Source: Bacteroidota bacterium (GTDB lineage Bacteria > Bacteroidota > Bacteroidia > Bacteroidales > Rikenellaceae). From it: a stretch of 64,000 nt of DNA. The stretch spans positions 1 through 64,000 of the forward strand of contig JAEZTA010000180.1 in NCBI GenBank assembly GCA_023443765.1, written 5' to 3'. The translations under genes and the position numbers were made by a program. Positions 1 to 8,824 of this stretch are shown here, one piece after another; positions within the stretch are counted from its first letter, which is position 1; each line of letters begins with the position of its first letter. Below the pieces are notes generated by a model, which saw only the letters and a list, made by a program, of their open reading frames with translations, ran no database searches and was not told the DNA's origin.

Positions 1-331
1 TACCCGAAGCGATGATGATCGAATCGTCCTGCGAGATGAGTGCGGCGGCAGCGGCGCCGATGGCACGCTTCTCGGCCACGTTTTTCTTCTCCTTCTCGTT
101 GACGTGACGATCGCTGATATAGGGGCTTATGAGGATGGCGCTGCCATGGGTACGGTAGAGTTTCTTCTGTTGTTCGAGGTACGACAGGTCCTTGCGGATG
201 GTCACTTCCGAAACCTTGAAGAGTTCGGAGAGTTGCGTCACCGAAATCGAACCGTTCTGCTGTAACAGTGCCAGAATGCGGCTGTGCCGCTCCGGAAGGC
301 TCAAAAGGGGTTCTTCACCTGTTTTATTCAT
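1..331 (-). CDS. DeoR-family transcriptional regulator, N-terminal part (GlpR-like)
   Basis: The reverse strand encodes the first 110 or so residues of a DeoR/GlpR-type repressor, starting MNKTGEEPLLSLPERHSRIL at 331 and running off the left edge. A DeoR winged helix-turn-helix is clear at about residues 15-70: RHSRILALLQQNGSISVTQL is followed by a segment like SEVTIRKDLSYLEQQ, the family recognition helix. The first residues of the C-terminal sugar-phosphate sensing domain (AIGAAAAALISQDDSIIIAS) are also present. It is divergent from glpD, with a 200-bp spacer holding a large inverted repeat. Regulation of glpD/glpT by this protein is therefore likely but inferred. Which effector it binds cannot be seen because the sensor domain is cut off. 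Confidence 0.85.
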   Translation of the reverse strand, partial: MNKTGEEPLLSLPERHSRILALLQQNGSISVTQLSELFKVSEVTIRKDLSYLEQQKKLYRTHGSAILISPYISDRHVNEKEKKNVAEKRAIGAAAAALISQDDSIIIASG

Positions 332-444
332 GCGCAATTTAAATTTTAGTGTTTAGAGATACTAATATACGAAAATAATTCGAAATACATACAGTCCGAC
401 GCGATAATTTTCCTTTCCGACAGAAATAAAACAACCAATCAGAA

Positions 445-478
445 TATTTCAAAATAAAAGCCATTTTATTTTGAAATA
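445..478. repeat. Perfect 15-bp inverted repeat, candidate operator
   Basis: Positions 445-459 (TATTTCAAAATAAAA) are exactly complementary to 464-478, with a 4-nt spacer. The right arm covers the TTTG -33 element of the glpD promoter. It sits between a DeoR-family gene and glpD, so it is a good candidate binding site for that regulator. An AT-rich hairpin with no regulatory role is the alternative. Confidence 0.6.
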
Positions 479-500
479 GCCAAAATCATTTGTACTTTTG
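470..500 (+). promoter_or_regulatory. glpD promoter, Bacteroidota sigma-ABfr type
   Basis: TTTG at 470-473 and TACTTTTG at 493-500 match the Bacteroidota -33 TTTG and -7 TAnnTTTG elements, with a 19-nt spacer inside the accepted 19-21 range. Transcription would start near 506, giving a leader of about 25 nt before the ATG at 532. It is the only promoter in the window for which I see both elements correctly spaced. Confidence 0.65.
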
Positions 501-531
501 TTCCGAAACGAAATAAATCAAGATATTTAGT

Positions 532-2106
532 ATGGAAAGGGCATCACAAATCAAAAAACTGTCCGAAAAGGGCAAAATCTGGGATATGATAGTCGTAGGC
601 GGCGGTGCAACCGGACTCGGCGTTGCGGTCGATGCTGCCACACGCGGGATGAGCGTAGCGTGTCTGGAGAAGACCGACTTCGCAAAGTGCACGTCGAGCC
701 GTTCGACCAAACTCGTACACGGCGGCGTACGCTACCTGCAGAAAGGCGATGTGATGCTGGTTCTCGAAGCGTTACGCGAGCGCGGCCGCATGAAAGCCAA
801 CGCCCCGCACCTGGTGAAAGACCAGGCGTTCGTCATCTCGAACTACCGCTACTGGGACAATTTCCTCTACTTCTGCGGACTGACTTTTTACGATATGCTT
901 TCGTTCGGCTTCGGCTACGGACGTTCGAAATACATTTCGGCCAAGAAGGTGATGAAATACATCCCCACCTCGGTCGAGAAAGGATTGAAGGGTGGTGTCG
1001 TTTACCACGACGGCCAGTTCGACGACTCGCGCATGGCCATCAACCTGGCCCAGACCTGCGTCGAGAACGGCGGTACGGTCGTGAACGAAGCCACTGTGAC
1101 GGGTATCGTACACGATGAGGCGGGCAAAGTCGCCGGCGTGAAGTTCGTCGACAACATCTCGGGCGAGGAGTACACCGTCCGCGCACGCAGCGTCGTGAAT
1201 GCCGCCGGCTGTTTCGTCGACGACATCATGCACATGGACAGCCCCGACCACAGCAAGATGGTCACCCCGAGCCAGGGCGTGCACATCGTGCTGGACATGA
1301 AATTCCTGCAGAGCGACTATGCGATCATGGTCCCCAAGACCTCGGACGGCCGCGTACTGTTCGCCGTGCCCTGGCACGACAAAGTCGTCGTCGGAACCAC
1401 CGACATCGTACGCCCCACACCCGAGGAGGAACCCCGTCCGCTGAAGGAGGAGATCGACTTCATCCTCGGCACGGCCAGCCTCTACATGAACCCGGCGCCC
1501 ACCTATAAAGACATTCTCTCGGTATTCGCGGGTCAGCGTCCGCTGGCGGCGCCCAAGAAGGAGGGTAAGAGCACGAAGGAGATTTCGCGCAGCCACAAGA
1601 TCATCACCTCGGACAACAACCTGGTAACGATCACCGGCGGCAAGTGGACCTCCTACCGTCTGATGGCCGAGGATACCGTAGACAAGGCAATCGAGATCAA
1701 CGGCCTTCCCAAGCGGAAGTGCGTGACCAAGAAACTGCACATCCACGGCTACCGCAAGAACCCCGACCTGGCCGACCACATGTACGTCTACGGTTCGGAC
1801 GAGCCGAAGATCCTGAACATGATCAAGGAGAACCCCGCGCTGGGCGAAAAACTCTCGCCGAAGTTCGGTTATACGCTGGCCGAAGTGGTTTGGGCCGTGC
1901 GCGAGGAGATGGCCCTCTCGGTCGAGGACGTGCTGGCACGCCGCGTTCGCCTGCTGTTCGTCGACGCCCGCGAGGCGATGGCCGCAGCCCCGAAGGTTGC
2001 CCAGACGATGGCCCGCGAGATGGGACACGACCAGGCCTGGATCGACGCACAGGTCGAAAGTTTCACCAATCTGGCAAAAAATTATATCTTTGCAGGAGAC
2101 AAGTAG
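532..2106 (+). CDS. glpD: Glycerol-3-phosphate dehydrogenase, FAD-dependent
   Basis: GlpD oxidises sn-glycerol-3-phosphate to dihydroxyacetone phosphate and passes electrons to the respiratory quinone pool at the inner membrane. The 524-residue protein has the expected length. The FAD-binding motif VVGGGATGLG is at residues 21-30, followed by the family stretch SSRSTKLVHGGVRYLQKGD near residues 55-75. A C-terminal DAO_C region lies at roughly 400-520. The gene is followed 159 bp later by glpT on the same strand, a coherent uptake-plus-oxidation module downstream of a DeoR-type regulator. No damage to the reading frame was seen. Confidence 0.95.
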   Translation: MERASQIKKLSEKGKIWDMIVVGGGATGLGVAVDAATRGMSVACLEKTDFAKCTSSRSTKLVHGGVRYLQKGDVMLVLEALRERGRMKANAPHLVKDQAFVISNYRYWDNFLYFCGLTFYDMLSFGFGYGRSKYISAKKVMKYIPTSVEKGLKGGVVYHDGQFDDSRMAINLAQTCVENGGTVVNEATVTGIVHDEAGKVAGVKFVDNISGEEYTVRARSVVNAAGCFVDDIMHMDSPDHSKMVTPSQGVHIVLDMKFLQSDYAIMVPKTSDGRVLFAVPWHDKVVVGTTDIVRPTPEEEPRPLKEEIDFILGTASLYMNPAPTYKDILSVFAGQRPLAAPKKEGKSTKEISRSHKIITSDNNLVTITGGKWTSYRLMAEDTVDKAIEINGLPKRKCVTKKLHIHGYRKNPDLADHMYVYGSDEPKILNMIKENPALGEKLSPKFGYTLAEVVWAVREEMALSVEDVLARRVRLLFVDAREAMAAAPKVAQTMAREMGHDQAWIDAQVESFTNLAKNYIFAGDK

Positions 2107-2173
2107 GCGCACCGGTTGCCTTACTTCCGAATAAAATGAAAACCGCCTAACCTCCGAAATCCGAATACCACCG

Positions 2174-2200
2174 AAGCCCCGTCCCGACAAGGAGGGGCTT
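2174..2200 (+). other. Hairpin in the glpD-glpT spacer
   Basis: AAGCCCC at 2174-2180 pairs with GGGGCTT at 2194-2200. No T-run follows, so it is not a convincing terminator. It could protect the glpD message or attenuate transcription into glpT. No promoter box is obvious between it and glpT. Confidence 0.4.
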
Positions 2201-2265
2201 TGGGGTAAAGTCGGAGCCGCAGCAGCGGACACGGCGGACGGGCCCTAAAACTACCAACCTAATCT

Positions 2266-3654
2266 ATGTGGAAATTGCTACAACCCCCTGCGTATAAACC
2301 GGAAATGGAGGCCGACAAAGTCGATGCGAAATACAAGCGCATGCGTCTGCAGGTATTCCTCGGCATCTTCATCGGATACGCCGGATTCTACATCGTCCGA
2401 AAGAATTTTTCGATGGCGATTCCGGAACTCACACTCCTCGGCTTCGACCAGAGCGAGTTGAGTATCGTACTCTCGATGAACGCCATCGCCTACGCCCTGT
2501 CCAAATTCCTGATGGGAAGCGTCTCCGACCGCAGCAATGCGCGCGTATTCCTGCCGCTGGGACTGGTGCTGGCTGCCATTTCGATGATGTTCATGATCGT
2601 CCCGGTTACGCTGCTCGGCCCCGAGCACAAGCAACTGGCCATCATCCTCATGGCAGTCCTGAACTTCCTGGTGGGCTGGTTCAACGGTATGGGATGGCCT
2701 CCGTGCGGCCGCGTCATGACCCACTGGTTCTCGGTCAAGGAACGCGGTACAAAGATGTCGATCTGGAACTGCGCCCACAACGTGGGCGGCGCCCTGGTAG
2801 GCCCGATGGCCGTTTACGGCGCTATCTGGTTCGGCTCCTGGTTCTACGGCAACCACTCGGAATTCTATTTCCTGATAGGCACTTACCTCTTCCCGGCGGT
2901 CGTCGCCATCTTCGTCGCCATCCTGGCCTACGTGCTTATCCGCGACACCCCGCAGTCGTGCAGCCTCCCCTCGGTGGAGAAGTGGCGCGACGACTACCCG
3001 AAGAATTACAGCGCCAAGCAGGAAGAGGTGCTTTCGACCCGCGAAATTTTCTTCAAGTACGTCCTGAATAACAAACTGCTGTGGTTCATCGCCATCGCCA
3101 ACGCCTTCGTCTACATGGTCCGCTACGGATGCCTCGACTGGGCGCCGACCTACCTCCGCGACGCACAGGGTTACGACATCAAACAGGCCGGCTGGGCTTA
3201 TTTCGCCTACGAATTCGCCGCCATCCCCGGCACGCTGATCTGCGGCTGGCTGAGCGATAAGGTCTTCCACGGACGACGCGCCATCCCTACGATTCTCTTC
3301 ATGGCGATCGTCGCGGTGTTCATCTTCCTCTACTGGCAGTTCTCGTCGAACTACGTCATCGTCACCATGTCGCTGATCGCCATCGGATTCTTCATCTACG
3401 GCCCGGTAATGCTCATCGGCGTACAGGCCCTCGACCTGGCCCCGAAGAACGCGGCCGGAACGGCAGCCGGACTAACCGGATTTTTCGGCTACTTCCTCGG
3501 TACGGCCATCCTGGCGAATATCGTGATCGGCTCCGTGGCCGATGCAGCTGGATGGGACTGGACATTCATCCTGCTCATCGCAGCCTGCTTCCTTTCGATC
3601 GTCTTCATGGCGTTCACCTATAAGGACGAAAAAGAGATGTTCAGTCAGAAATAA
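2266..3654 (+). CDS. glpT: Glycerol-3-phosphate transporter, MFS antiporter
   Basis: This 462-residue polytopic membrane protein of the major facilitator superfamily matches the organophosphate:phosphate antiporter family (GlpT/UhpT/PgtP). It would import glycerol-3-phosphate in exchange for phosphate. About twelve membrane segments are visible from residue 25 to 450. The family-typical stretch YAGFYIVRKNFSMAIPEL is at about residues 38-56 and MGWPPCGRVMTHWFS at about 141-155. Its position directly after glpD supports glycerol-3-phosphate over hexose phosphate as substrate. Transcription probably ends at the hairpin at 3673-3703, which lies inside the convergent ygjP-like gene. Confidence 0.9.
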   Translation: MWKLLQPPAYKPEMEADKVDAKYKRMRLQVFLGIFIGYAGFYIVRKNFSMAIPELTLLGFDQSELSIVLSMNAIAYALSKFLMGSVSDRSNARVFLPLGLVLAAISMMFMIVPVTLLGPEHKQLAIILMAVLNFLVGWFNGMGWPPCGRVMTHWFSVKERGTKMSIWNCAHNVGGALVGPMAVYGAIWFGSWFYGNHSEFYFLIGTYLFPAVVAIFVAILAYVLIRDTPQSCSLPSVEKWRDDYPKNYSAKQEEVLSTREIFFKYVLNNKLLWFIAIANAFVYMVRYGCLDWAPTYLRDAQGYDIKQAGWAYFAYEFAAIPGTLICGWLSDKVFHGRRAIPTILFMAIVAVFIFLYWQFSSNYVIVTMSLIAIGFFIYGPVMLIGVQALDLAPKNAAGTAAGLTGFFGYFLGTAILANIVIGSVADAAGWDWTFILLIAACFLSIVFMAFTYKDEKEMFSQK

Positions 3655-3659
3655 CCGGT

Positions 3660-4235
3660 TCAACGAATCGTGAAAGCCCTTAACTCCCGGTTAAGGGCTT
3701 TTTCATGCCCTCCGACCAGCTGGTCGACAAGCGCATGGAAACGGGGCGAATGGTTGTGGTGGACCGTGTGGCAGAGCTCGTGGACGATCACATAGTCGCG
3801 CAGGTGCTCCGGAAGGGTCATCAGGAAAAGGCTTAGCGAGATGTGGTTCCGCCCCGAGCAACTCCCCCACTTCGTGCGCGAAGCACGGATCGTCAGTTTG
3901 GCATATTTCAATCCCGTCCGGGCGGCAATGCGTTCGATACGCGGGGGAAGGTCGGCTTTGGCGGCACGGCGCAGCTCCTCGATGCGGGCCTTCGCCTCAG
4001 CAGGCGGCAACTGCGGAGGCAACGCCGCGCGTTTGCGGGCCAGCCGTTCGCGGGCGGCCTCGATCCACTCCGCTTTCTGTTCGAGGAAAGCCAGGGCCCG
4101 CTTCTGCGACACCCCATAGGGATACGACAGCCGCACAACGCCCGTCGCACGCACCGAGATCGAAATCCGGCGGGCGCGCAGCGTCTGCGAAAGTGTCACC
4201 TCGCCCAACCGGGGATGCACATGGACCGATGTCAT
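3660..4235 (-). CDS. YgjP-like zinc metallopeptidase (DUF45/M48-type)
   Basis: The protein has the YgjP/DUF45 signature. RTKWGSCS is at about residues 120-127 and the zinc motif HELCHTVHHNHSPRFHALV at about 152-170, giving HExxH plus a downstream His ligand. It is probably a cytoplasmic metalloprotease of unknown substrate. I chose the ATG at 4235 (191 residues) over an upstream one at 4325. The 4235 start forms an ATGA overlap with the stop of the DUF4153 gene and gives MTSVHVHPRLGEV, a normal family N-terminus. The last 15 codons or so overlap a hairpin that serves as the glpT terminator on the other strand. Confidence 0.85.
   Translation of the reverse strand: MTSVHVHPRLGEVTLSQTLRARRISISVRATGVVRLSYPYGVSQKRALAFLEQKAEWIEAARERLARKRAALPPQLPPAEAKARIEELRRAAKADLPPRIERIAARTGLKYAKLTIRASRTKWGSCSGRNHISLSLFLMTLPEHLRDYVIVHELCHTVHHNHSPRFHALVDQLVGGHEKALNRELRAFTIR
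3673..3703 (+). terminator. glpT terminator inside the convergent gene
   Basis: AAAGCCCTTAAC (3673-3684) pairs perfectly with GTTAAGGGCTTT (3690-3701) across a 5-nt loop, followed by a short T-run to 3703. glpT ends at 3654 and the ygjP-like gene ends at 3660 on the other strand. The terminator therefore lies wholly within the 3' coding sequence of the opposing gene. Confidence 0.75.
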
Positions 4236-5959
4236 CGCATCCAGACGGAATGTACCGACACGTCGGACAACGTCGCGAGCGAATCCTCGCGATTGATCGT
4301 CAGCCGATCGAATACGATGCGGCATTGTTCGCTGCGGTAATCGAGCAGTTGCAACGTCTGTTCATCGCTCGGAACGGCATCCTCCACAGGCGCGAACCCG
4401 CTTTTTGCCAACTGGGCATCGAGCAATTCCGCACCCGGAATCTCCAGCACCGGTTGTTTTGCGCCCAGCCAGAACCGCAGCGTATCGTCTTCGAAACGAT
4501 AACCGTCGTCGCTCCAGTAATTGATATTCGTATGGTAACGCGAATAACCCCCGACAACCTCGAACGAAGCATTGACGGGCAGCGAAACGTCGATGCTCCG
4601 CAGGCCATCGTACGACGAGGAGGTGTATTCATACCCCCACCTCACATAGTCGCGCATCCCGTCGGGGAAAATCGCAGCGAAATCGTCGAGGTCCTCCACC
4701 CCAAAACGGGTGAAAGCCGCGCTGTCGTAGCGGATGTAGTTGAGCGATTCGTAAAGACGGCGGTATTCCTTTTTATAGACCGTGTCGGCCAGCGGCATCG
4801 GGGCCAGCACCAGTCGCCCGTCGGCATCGAGGCGGTCGAGCGACCGGGCGATCCGCTCGGCACGCTGCAACTGTGACTGCGTGGCAACACGCTCCGGTTC
4901 GAGCGCCGGGACATAAGCCAGCACCGCGAAACTCACCCATGTCGCAAGGCACACCCACAGGTAGCGGCCCGTGCGCGGCGAAAGGAACAACAGCACACAG
5001 AGCGTCATCAACCCGCCGCACACCAGCAGGTAGACACGCGGTTCGGTCAATCCGTATTCGCTCGTACGACGTATCGCACCGATCCAGAACAGCACCAGCA
5101 GCGGCAGCGACACGAGGCTGAAACGGTCGAAAAACCAGTCGTATATCCGTTTTTCGGCGAGTTGCTGCAACGCCTTGACCACGAGGGCCGTCATCGTGAA
5201 CCCGAAGACCATGTAGGCCACGCCGCCCTCGGGCAGCGACCACGTAAAGAGGATTTTGGCCATGTAGAGGTAGAGGATCGCAGTATAGATTAGCAGCGCC
5301 GGCGTCACGATGTAGTTCAGCAACACTTCGAGGATGCGGCTGCCGCGGCATTCGGCCCCGCGCCAGCGGTCGGCCATCATCAGGAAAAGCAGCGGTATAC
5401 CCACCGGCCCGCCGATCGAGGCGGCCCAGATCGCCACATGTTCGATCCACTGGCCATCGAGCCCGAAGATATAGGTCGTCGAATAGAGTATCGCATAGAA
5501 AAGCCCCAGCGCAACGTTGACGAATACAAAGGCCAGCAGTCCCGAACGCAGCCAGATGATCGCCCCACTGATGAAACGGTCGTTCTGCACGGCACGGAGG
5601 CTCAGCAGGAGCAGCAACGGCGCCAGTATACCAACTGAAATAACGTAGGGAGCGCTATCCACCCAGTCCCCGAGCCCGCTCCAGAGGGTTAGCGGTACGA
5701 TCGGCGCCCAGCAAACCCAGTAGACCCGCCGCCACGGCCCGCGGCCCGCCAGGACGTTGAGCGCCAGCGCCAACGCGAAAAACAGCGGCACGGGGGCGAG
5801 TTTTTCGAACAGGTCGTTCCCGCTCCAATCCAGTTCATAGGTCAAAAGACACCACACGCAGGCGTAGAGCGCAAGGAGCATCTCGATCGGATACGACCGC
5901 ACGACCCGCACAGCCCCCTCTCGGAGCCAACGCAGGCAATATTCCAGTTTGGCATTCAT
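4232..5959 (-). CDS. DUF4153 integral membrane protein
   Basis: The 575-residue protein has about ten hydrophobic segments in residues 20-345, then a soluble C-terminal domain from about residue 355. Topology and sequence match the DUF4153 family, common in Bacteroidota and Firmicutes and without a known activity. The C-terminal part is rich in Tyr and acidic residues (GYSRYHTNINYWSDDGYRF) and would face outside or the periplasm by the simplest topology. It starts 12 bp after rlmB and its stop overlaps the start of the ygjP-like gene (ATGA), so the three genes are probably one transcript. No function can be assigned. Confidence 0.75.
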   Translation of the reverse strand: MNAKLEYCLRWLREGAVRVVRSYPIEMLLALYACVWCLLTYELDWSGNDLFEKLAPVPLFFALALALNVLAGRGPWRRVYWVCWAPIVPLTLWSGLGDWVDSAPYVISVGILAPLLLLLSLRAVQNDRFISGAIIWLRSGLLAFVFVNVALGLFYAILYSTTYIFGLDGQWIEHVAIWAASIGGPVGIPLLFLMMADRWRGAECRGSRILEVLLNYIVTPALLIYTAILYLYMAKILFTWSLPEGGVAYMVFGFTMTALVVKALQQLAEKRIYDWFFDRFSLVSLPLLVLFWIGAIRRTSEYGLTEPRVYLLVCGGLMTLCVLLFLSPRTGRYLWVCLATWVSFAVLAYVPALEPERVATQSQLQRAERIARSLDRLDADGRLVLAPMPLADTVYKKEYRRLYESLNYIRYDSAAFTRFGVEDLDDFAAIFPDGMRDYVRWGYEYTSSSYDGLRSIDVSLPVNASFEVVGGYSRYHTNINYWSDDGYRFEDDTLRFWLGAKQPVLEIPGAELLDAQLAKSGFAPVEDAVPSDEQTLQLLDYRSEQCRIVFDRLTINREDSLATLSDVSVHSVWMR

Positions 5960-5971
5960 TGTCTTTCGGTT

Positions 5972-6715
5972 TTATTGTTCGCTGCCTTCGCCGATACGCT
6001 GGCGGACCACCTCGAAAAGCATCACCGCGGCAGCTGCCGACACGTTCAGCGACTCGATATGCCCGATCAGCGGAATGGCCAGCTGCTCGTCGCAGAGTTT
6101 CAGCACCTCCTTCGAAATGCCCGTATCCTCGGCGCCCATCACGATCACGGTAGGCTTGCGGAAATCGGCGTCGTAAAGCAATTTACGGCTCTTTTCCGTA
6201 GCGCCGACGACCTGGTAGCCTTCGGCCTGCAATGCCTTAAGCGTATTGCGGATCGACCCCACGCGGCACACCGGGATCGTCGTCAGCGCCCCGGCCGACG
6301 AACGGATCGCATCGGCGTTCACGGGAGCCGAATTTTTCAGCGGCGTGATCAGCCCGTGCGCCCCGGCACACTCGGCCGAGCGGGCGATAGCCCCGAAATT
6401 ACGTACGTCGGTCACTCCGTCGAACAACACGATGAGCGGCGTCTCGTCCTCGGGCACCCGCTCCAGGATGTCCTCCAACTGAACATACTCGATAGCTGCA
6501 ATCTGCGCCACGACCCCCTGGTGGTTGCCGCGCGTCAGACGATCGAGTTTCTCGACCGGAACCTCCTGATAGCGGAGGTGATGGCGCATGCAAAGGTCTT
6601 TCAGCTCCTGCATCAGCTGCCCTTCGGCCCCTTTGCGGATGTAGAGTTTCTCGATCTGCTTTCCGGCCTCGATAGCTTCGGCCACGGGACGAATCCCGAA
6701 AATAATATTATCCAT
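5972..6715 (-). CDS. rlmB: 23S rRNA (guanosine-2'-O-)-methyltransferase, SpoU family
   Basis: RlmB 2'-O-methylates a guanosine in domain V of 23S rRNA using SAM. The protein is 247 residues, the usual length. The N-terminal substrate-binding domain (IIFGIRPVAEAIEAGKQIEK) is followed by the trefoil-knot SPOUT motifs. These are NFGAIARSAECAGAHGLI at about residues 107-124, VMGAEDTGISKEVL at about 192-205, and IPLIGHIESLNVSAAAAVML at about 214-233. It leads a probable three-gene operon. A related TrmH-type tRNA specificity cannot be fully excluded by eye. Confidence 0.9.
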   Translation of the reverse strand: MDNIIFGIRPVAEAIEAGKQIEKLYIRKGAEGQLMQELKDLCMRHHLRYQEVPVEKLDRLTRGNHQGVVAQIAAIEYVQLEDILERVPEDETPLIVLFDGVTDVRNFGAIARSAECAGAHGLITPLKNSAPVNADAIRSSAGALTTIPVCRVGSIRNTLKALQAEGYQVVGATEKSRKLLYDADFRKPTVIVMGAEDTGISKEVLKLCDEQLAIPLIGHIESLNVSAAAAVMLFEVVRQRIGEGSEQ

Positions 6716-6740
6716 AGCTTAAAATGTATTCATTTTTTGT

Positions 6741-6832
6741 CCATCGTAAAGTCCGGCACGGATGGGACATACAAGGCGTATTTTCCATTCGGGACGGACA
6801 AGGGACGGCCGAAAAGAGCCGCATAAAATCGC
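6741..6832. repeat. Dispersed intergenic palindromic repeat, copy A
   Basis: The core at 6761-6792 reads GATGGGACATACAAGG and then CGTATTTTCCATTCGG. It can fold as ATGGGAcATAC pairing with GTATttTCCAT. A near-identical core recurs at 21757-21786. This copy lies between the start of rlmB and the end of the ABC-F gene; its outer flanks are more decayed than in copy B. Confidence 0.55.
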
Positions 6833-6835
6833 AAA

Positions 6836-8776
6836 TTACTGCCCCTCGACAAGCTCCAGCTCATACGACGCCTTCTCCCACTCGTGCATCAGATGGTCGT
6901 AACGAGCTTTCAGGTCGTTGTAAGCCTTGTAATCGGCTTCGTTGTATTCGGCCGCAGCGGCAAACCGGGCATCGTATTCCGCAATCTGCTTCTCAACGGC
7001 GGCCAACTCAGCCTCCACGGTCTCCACCGCCTTTCTGAGTTTGCGAACCTGCTTCTCCTGCTCCTTCTTCTGCTCGTAGGAGAGTTTGCCCGATGCAGCG
7101 GACTCTTCGCCTTTCGGAGCAGCAACTTTGGCGGGAGCATCCTTCCGCTCGATCTCCTGCAACGATTCCAACTTGCGTTTTTCGAGGAAGTAGTAGATAC
7201 CGCCCAGATACTCTTTCACCCCGCCGTCGCGGAATTCGTAAACCTTCTGGACCATGCCGTCGAGGAACTCGCGGTCATGCGACACGATTACCACCGTGCC
7301 GTCGTATTTCATAATGGCATTCTTGAGGATGTCCTTCGAACGCATGTCCATGTGGTTCGTCGGCTCGTCGAGCACCAGCAGGTTCCTCGGTTCCAGCATC
7401 ATGCGAGCCATCGACAGACGCGCCCGCTCGCCGCCCGAGAGGACCTTGACCTTCTTGTCAATGTCCTCGCCACGGAAGAGGAAAGAACCCAGAATATCGC
7501 GCAGGCGGGTCCGGATGTCCCCCACAGCCACGCGGTCCAGCGTATCGTACACCGTAAATTCACCGTCCATCAGGTCATCCTGGTTCTGGGCGTAGTAACC
7601 GATGTTGACGTTCGCCCCGAGGCGCACCTCCCCTTCGGTCGGCGTCAGTTGTCCGACCAGCATGCGTGCAAGGGTCGTTTTACCCTCGCCGTTGCGGCCC
7701 ACCAATGCAATCTTATCACCCTTCTCAATCACGAAATTCGCACCGCTGAAGACGTGCTTCGCGCCGAACGACATCCCGACCTCGTTGATCTCGGCCACGA
7801 TCTGGCCCGAACGGGGCGCAGGCGGGAACTTGATGTTGAGCGTCGCAAGGTCCTCCTCCTCGATTTCGAGGCGGTCCAGCCGCTCCAACTGCTTGATGCG
7901 CGACTGCACCTGGTTCGACTTGGTGGGCTTGTAGCGGAACTTCTCGATGAACTCTTCGGTCTTTTCGATCATCCGCTGCTGGTTCTCGTAGGCCGCCATC
8001 TGCTGCGCCCGGCGTTCGGCCCGCAGGACGACGTATTTCGAGTAGGAAACCTTGTAATCGGTGACCTTGCCCAGCGACAACTCCACCGTGCGGTTGGTCA
8101 CGTTGTCCAGAAAAGCGCGGTCGTGCGAGATAAGCAGCACCGCACCGTTATAATTCTTGAGGTACTCCTCCAACCACTGGATCGACTCGATGTCGAGGTG
8201 GTTCGTCGGCTCGTCCAGCAGGAAGATCGAGGGCCGCCGCAACAGCAGTTTCGCCAGCTCGATACGCATGCGCCAGCCGCCCGAGAACTCGCTCGTGGCG
8301 CGTCCGAAATCCGACCGTTTGAACCCGAGGCCCAGCAGGGTCTTCTCGATGTCCGCGTCGCGCGTCTCGCCGCCGAGGATGTGGTAATGGTCCTGCGCTT
8401 CGTTCAACCGGTGAATGAGCCGTTCATATTCGGGGCTTTCGTAGTCGGTGCGCTCGGCGATCTCGCGCGTCAGGGCGGCGATTTCGGCCTCCAGCCGCAG
8501 CACCTCTTCGAAGGCCTTGGCGGTCTCCTCCACGAGCGTCGTGGTATCGGCGACACGCATCGTCTGCGGCAGGTAGCCGATCGTGCAGTCGCCGTTGAGC
8601 GTCACAGAGCCCGTCGTGGGCTGCTGTTCGCCCGTGATGATGCGCAACAGCGTGGTTTTCCCCGCGCCGTTTTTGCCCACCAAGCCGATGCGGTCCTTCG
8701 GGTTGATCAGGAACGAAATATTGTCGAAGAGGGTCCAGCCCCCATAGCTTACTGTCAGGTTGTCGAGTGAAATCAT
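6836..8776 (-). CDS. ABC-F family ATP-binding protein (Uup/YheS-like)
   Basis: This soluble 646-residue protein has two ABC nucleotide-binding domains and no membrane segments, the layout of ABC-F translation factors that act on ribosomes. Domain 1 has Walker A GKNGAGKTT (about residue 36), signature SGGWRMRIELAK and Walker B IFLLDEPTNHLD. Domain 2 has GRNGEGKTT, LSGGERARLSMARMM and LLVLDEPTNHMD. The linker between them is highly charged (about residues 235-310). The last 90 residues form a Lys/Glu-rich coiled coil as in Uup. Resistance-type ABC-F proteins cannot be excluded, but the genomic setting is housekeeping. A -7 box lies 19 nt upstream of the ATG. Confidence 0.9.
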   Translation of the reverse strand: MISLDNLTVSYGGWTLFDNISFLINPKDRIGLVGKNGAGKTTLLRIITGEQQPTTGSVTLNGDCTIGYLPQTMRVADTTTLVEETAKAFEEVLRLEAEIAALTREIAERTDYESPEYERLIHRLNEAQDHYHILGGETRDADIEKTLLGLGFKRSDFGRATSEFSGGWRMRIELAKLLLRRPSIFLLDEPTNHLDIESIQWLEEYLKNYNGAVLLISHDRAFLDNVTNRTVELSLGKVTDYKVSYSKYVVLRAERRAQQMAAYENQQRMIEKTEEFIEKFRYKPTKSNQVQSRIKQLERLDRLEIEEEDLATLNIKFPPAPRSGQIVAEINEVGMSFGAKHVFSGANFVIEKGDKIALVGRNGEGKTTLARMLVGQLTPTEGEVRLGANVNIGYYAQNQDDLMDGEFTVYDTLDRVAVGDIRTRLRDILGSFLFRGEDIDKKVKVLSGGERARLSMARMMLEPRNLLVLDEPTNHMDMRSKDILKNAIMKYDGTVVIVSHDREFLDGMVQKVYEFRDGGVKEYLGGIYYFLEKRKLESLQEIERKDAPAKVAAPKGEESAASGKLSYEQKKEQEKQVRKLRKAVETVEAELAAVEKQIAEYDARFAAAAEYNEADYKAYNDLKARYDHLMHEWEKASYELELVEGQ

Positions 8777-8795
8777 GGCGAATCTAAAATCACGG

Positions 8796-8803
8796 CAAAG
8801 TTA
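8796..8803 (-). promoter_or_regulatory. -7 box of the ABC-F gene
   Basis: TAACTTTG on the minus strand (8803 down to 8796) matches TAnnTTTG, 19 nt before the ATG at 8776. It faces away from the -7 box of the HD gene at 8825-8832, so the two divergent promoters overlap. No good TTTG -33 element is seen. Confidence 0.5.
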
Positions 8804-8824
8804 GCGATTTAATCCGACATATCG

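Noticed and set aside
772..2232. Long open frame antisense to glpD (486 codons)
   Set aside because: It is a shadow of GC-rich codon use in glpD. The translation is His/Asp/Val-rich without any family motif, and glpD is unmistakable.
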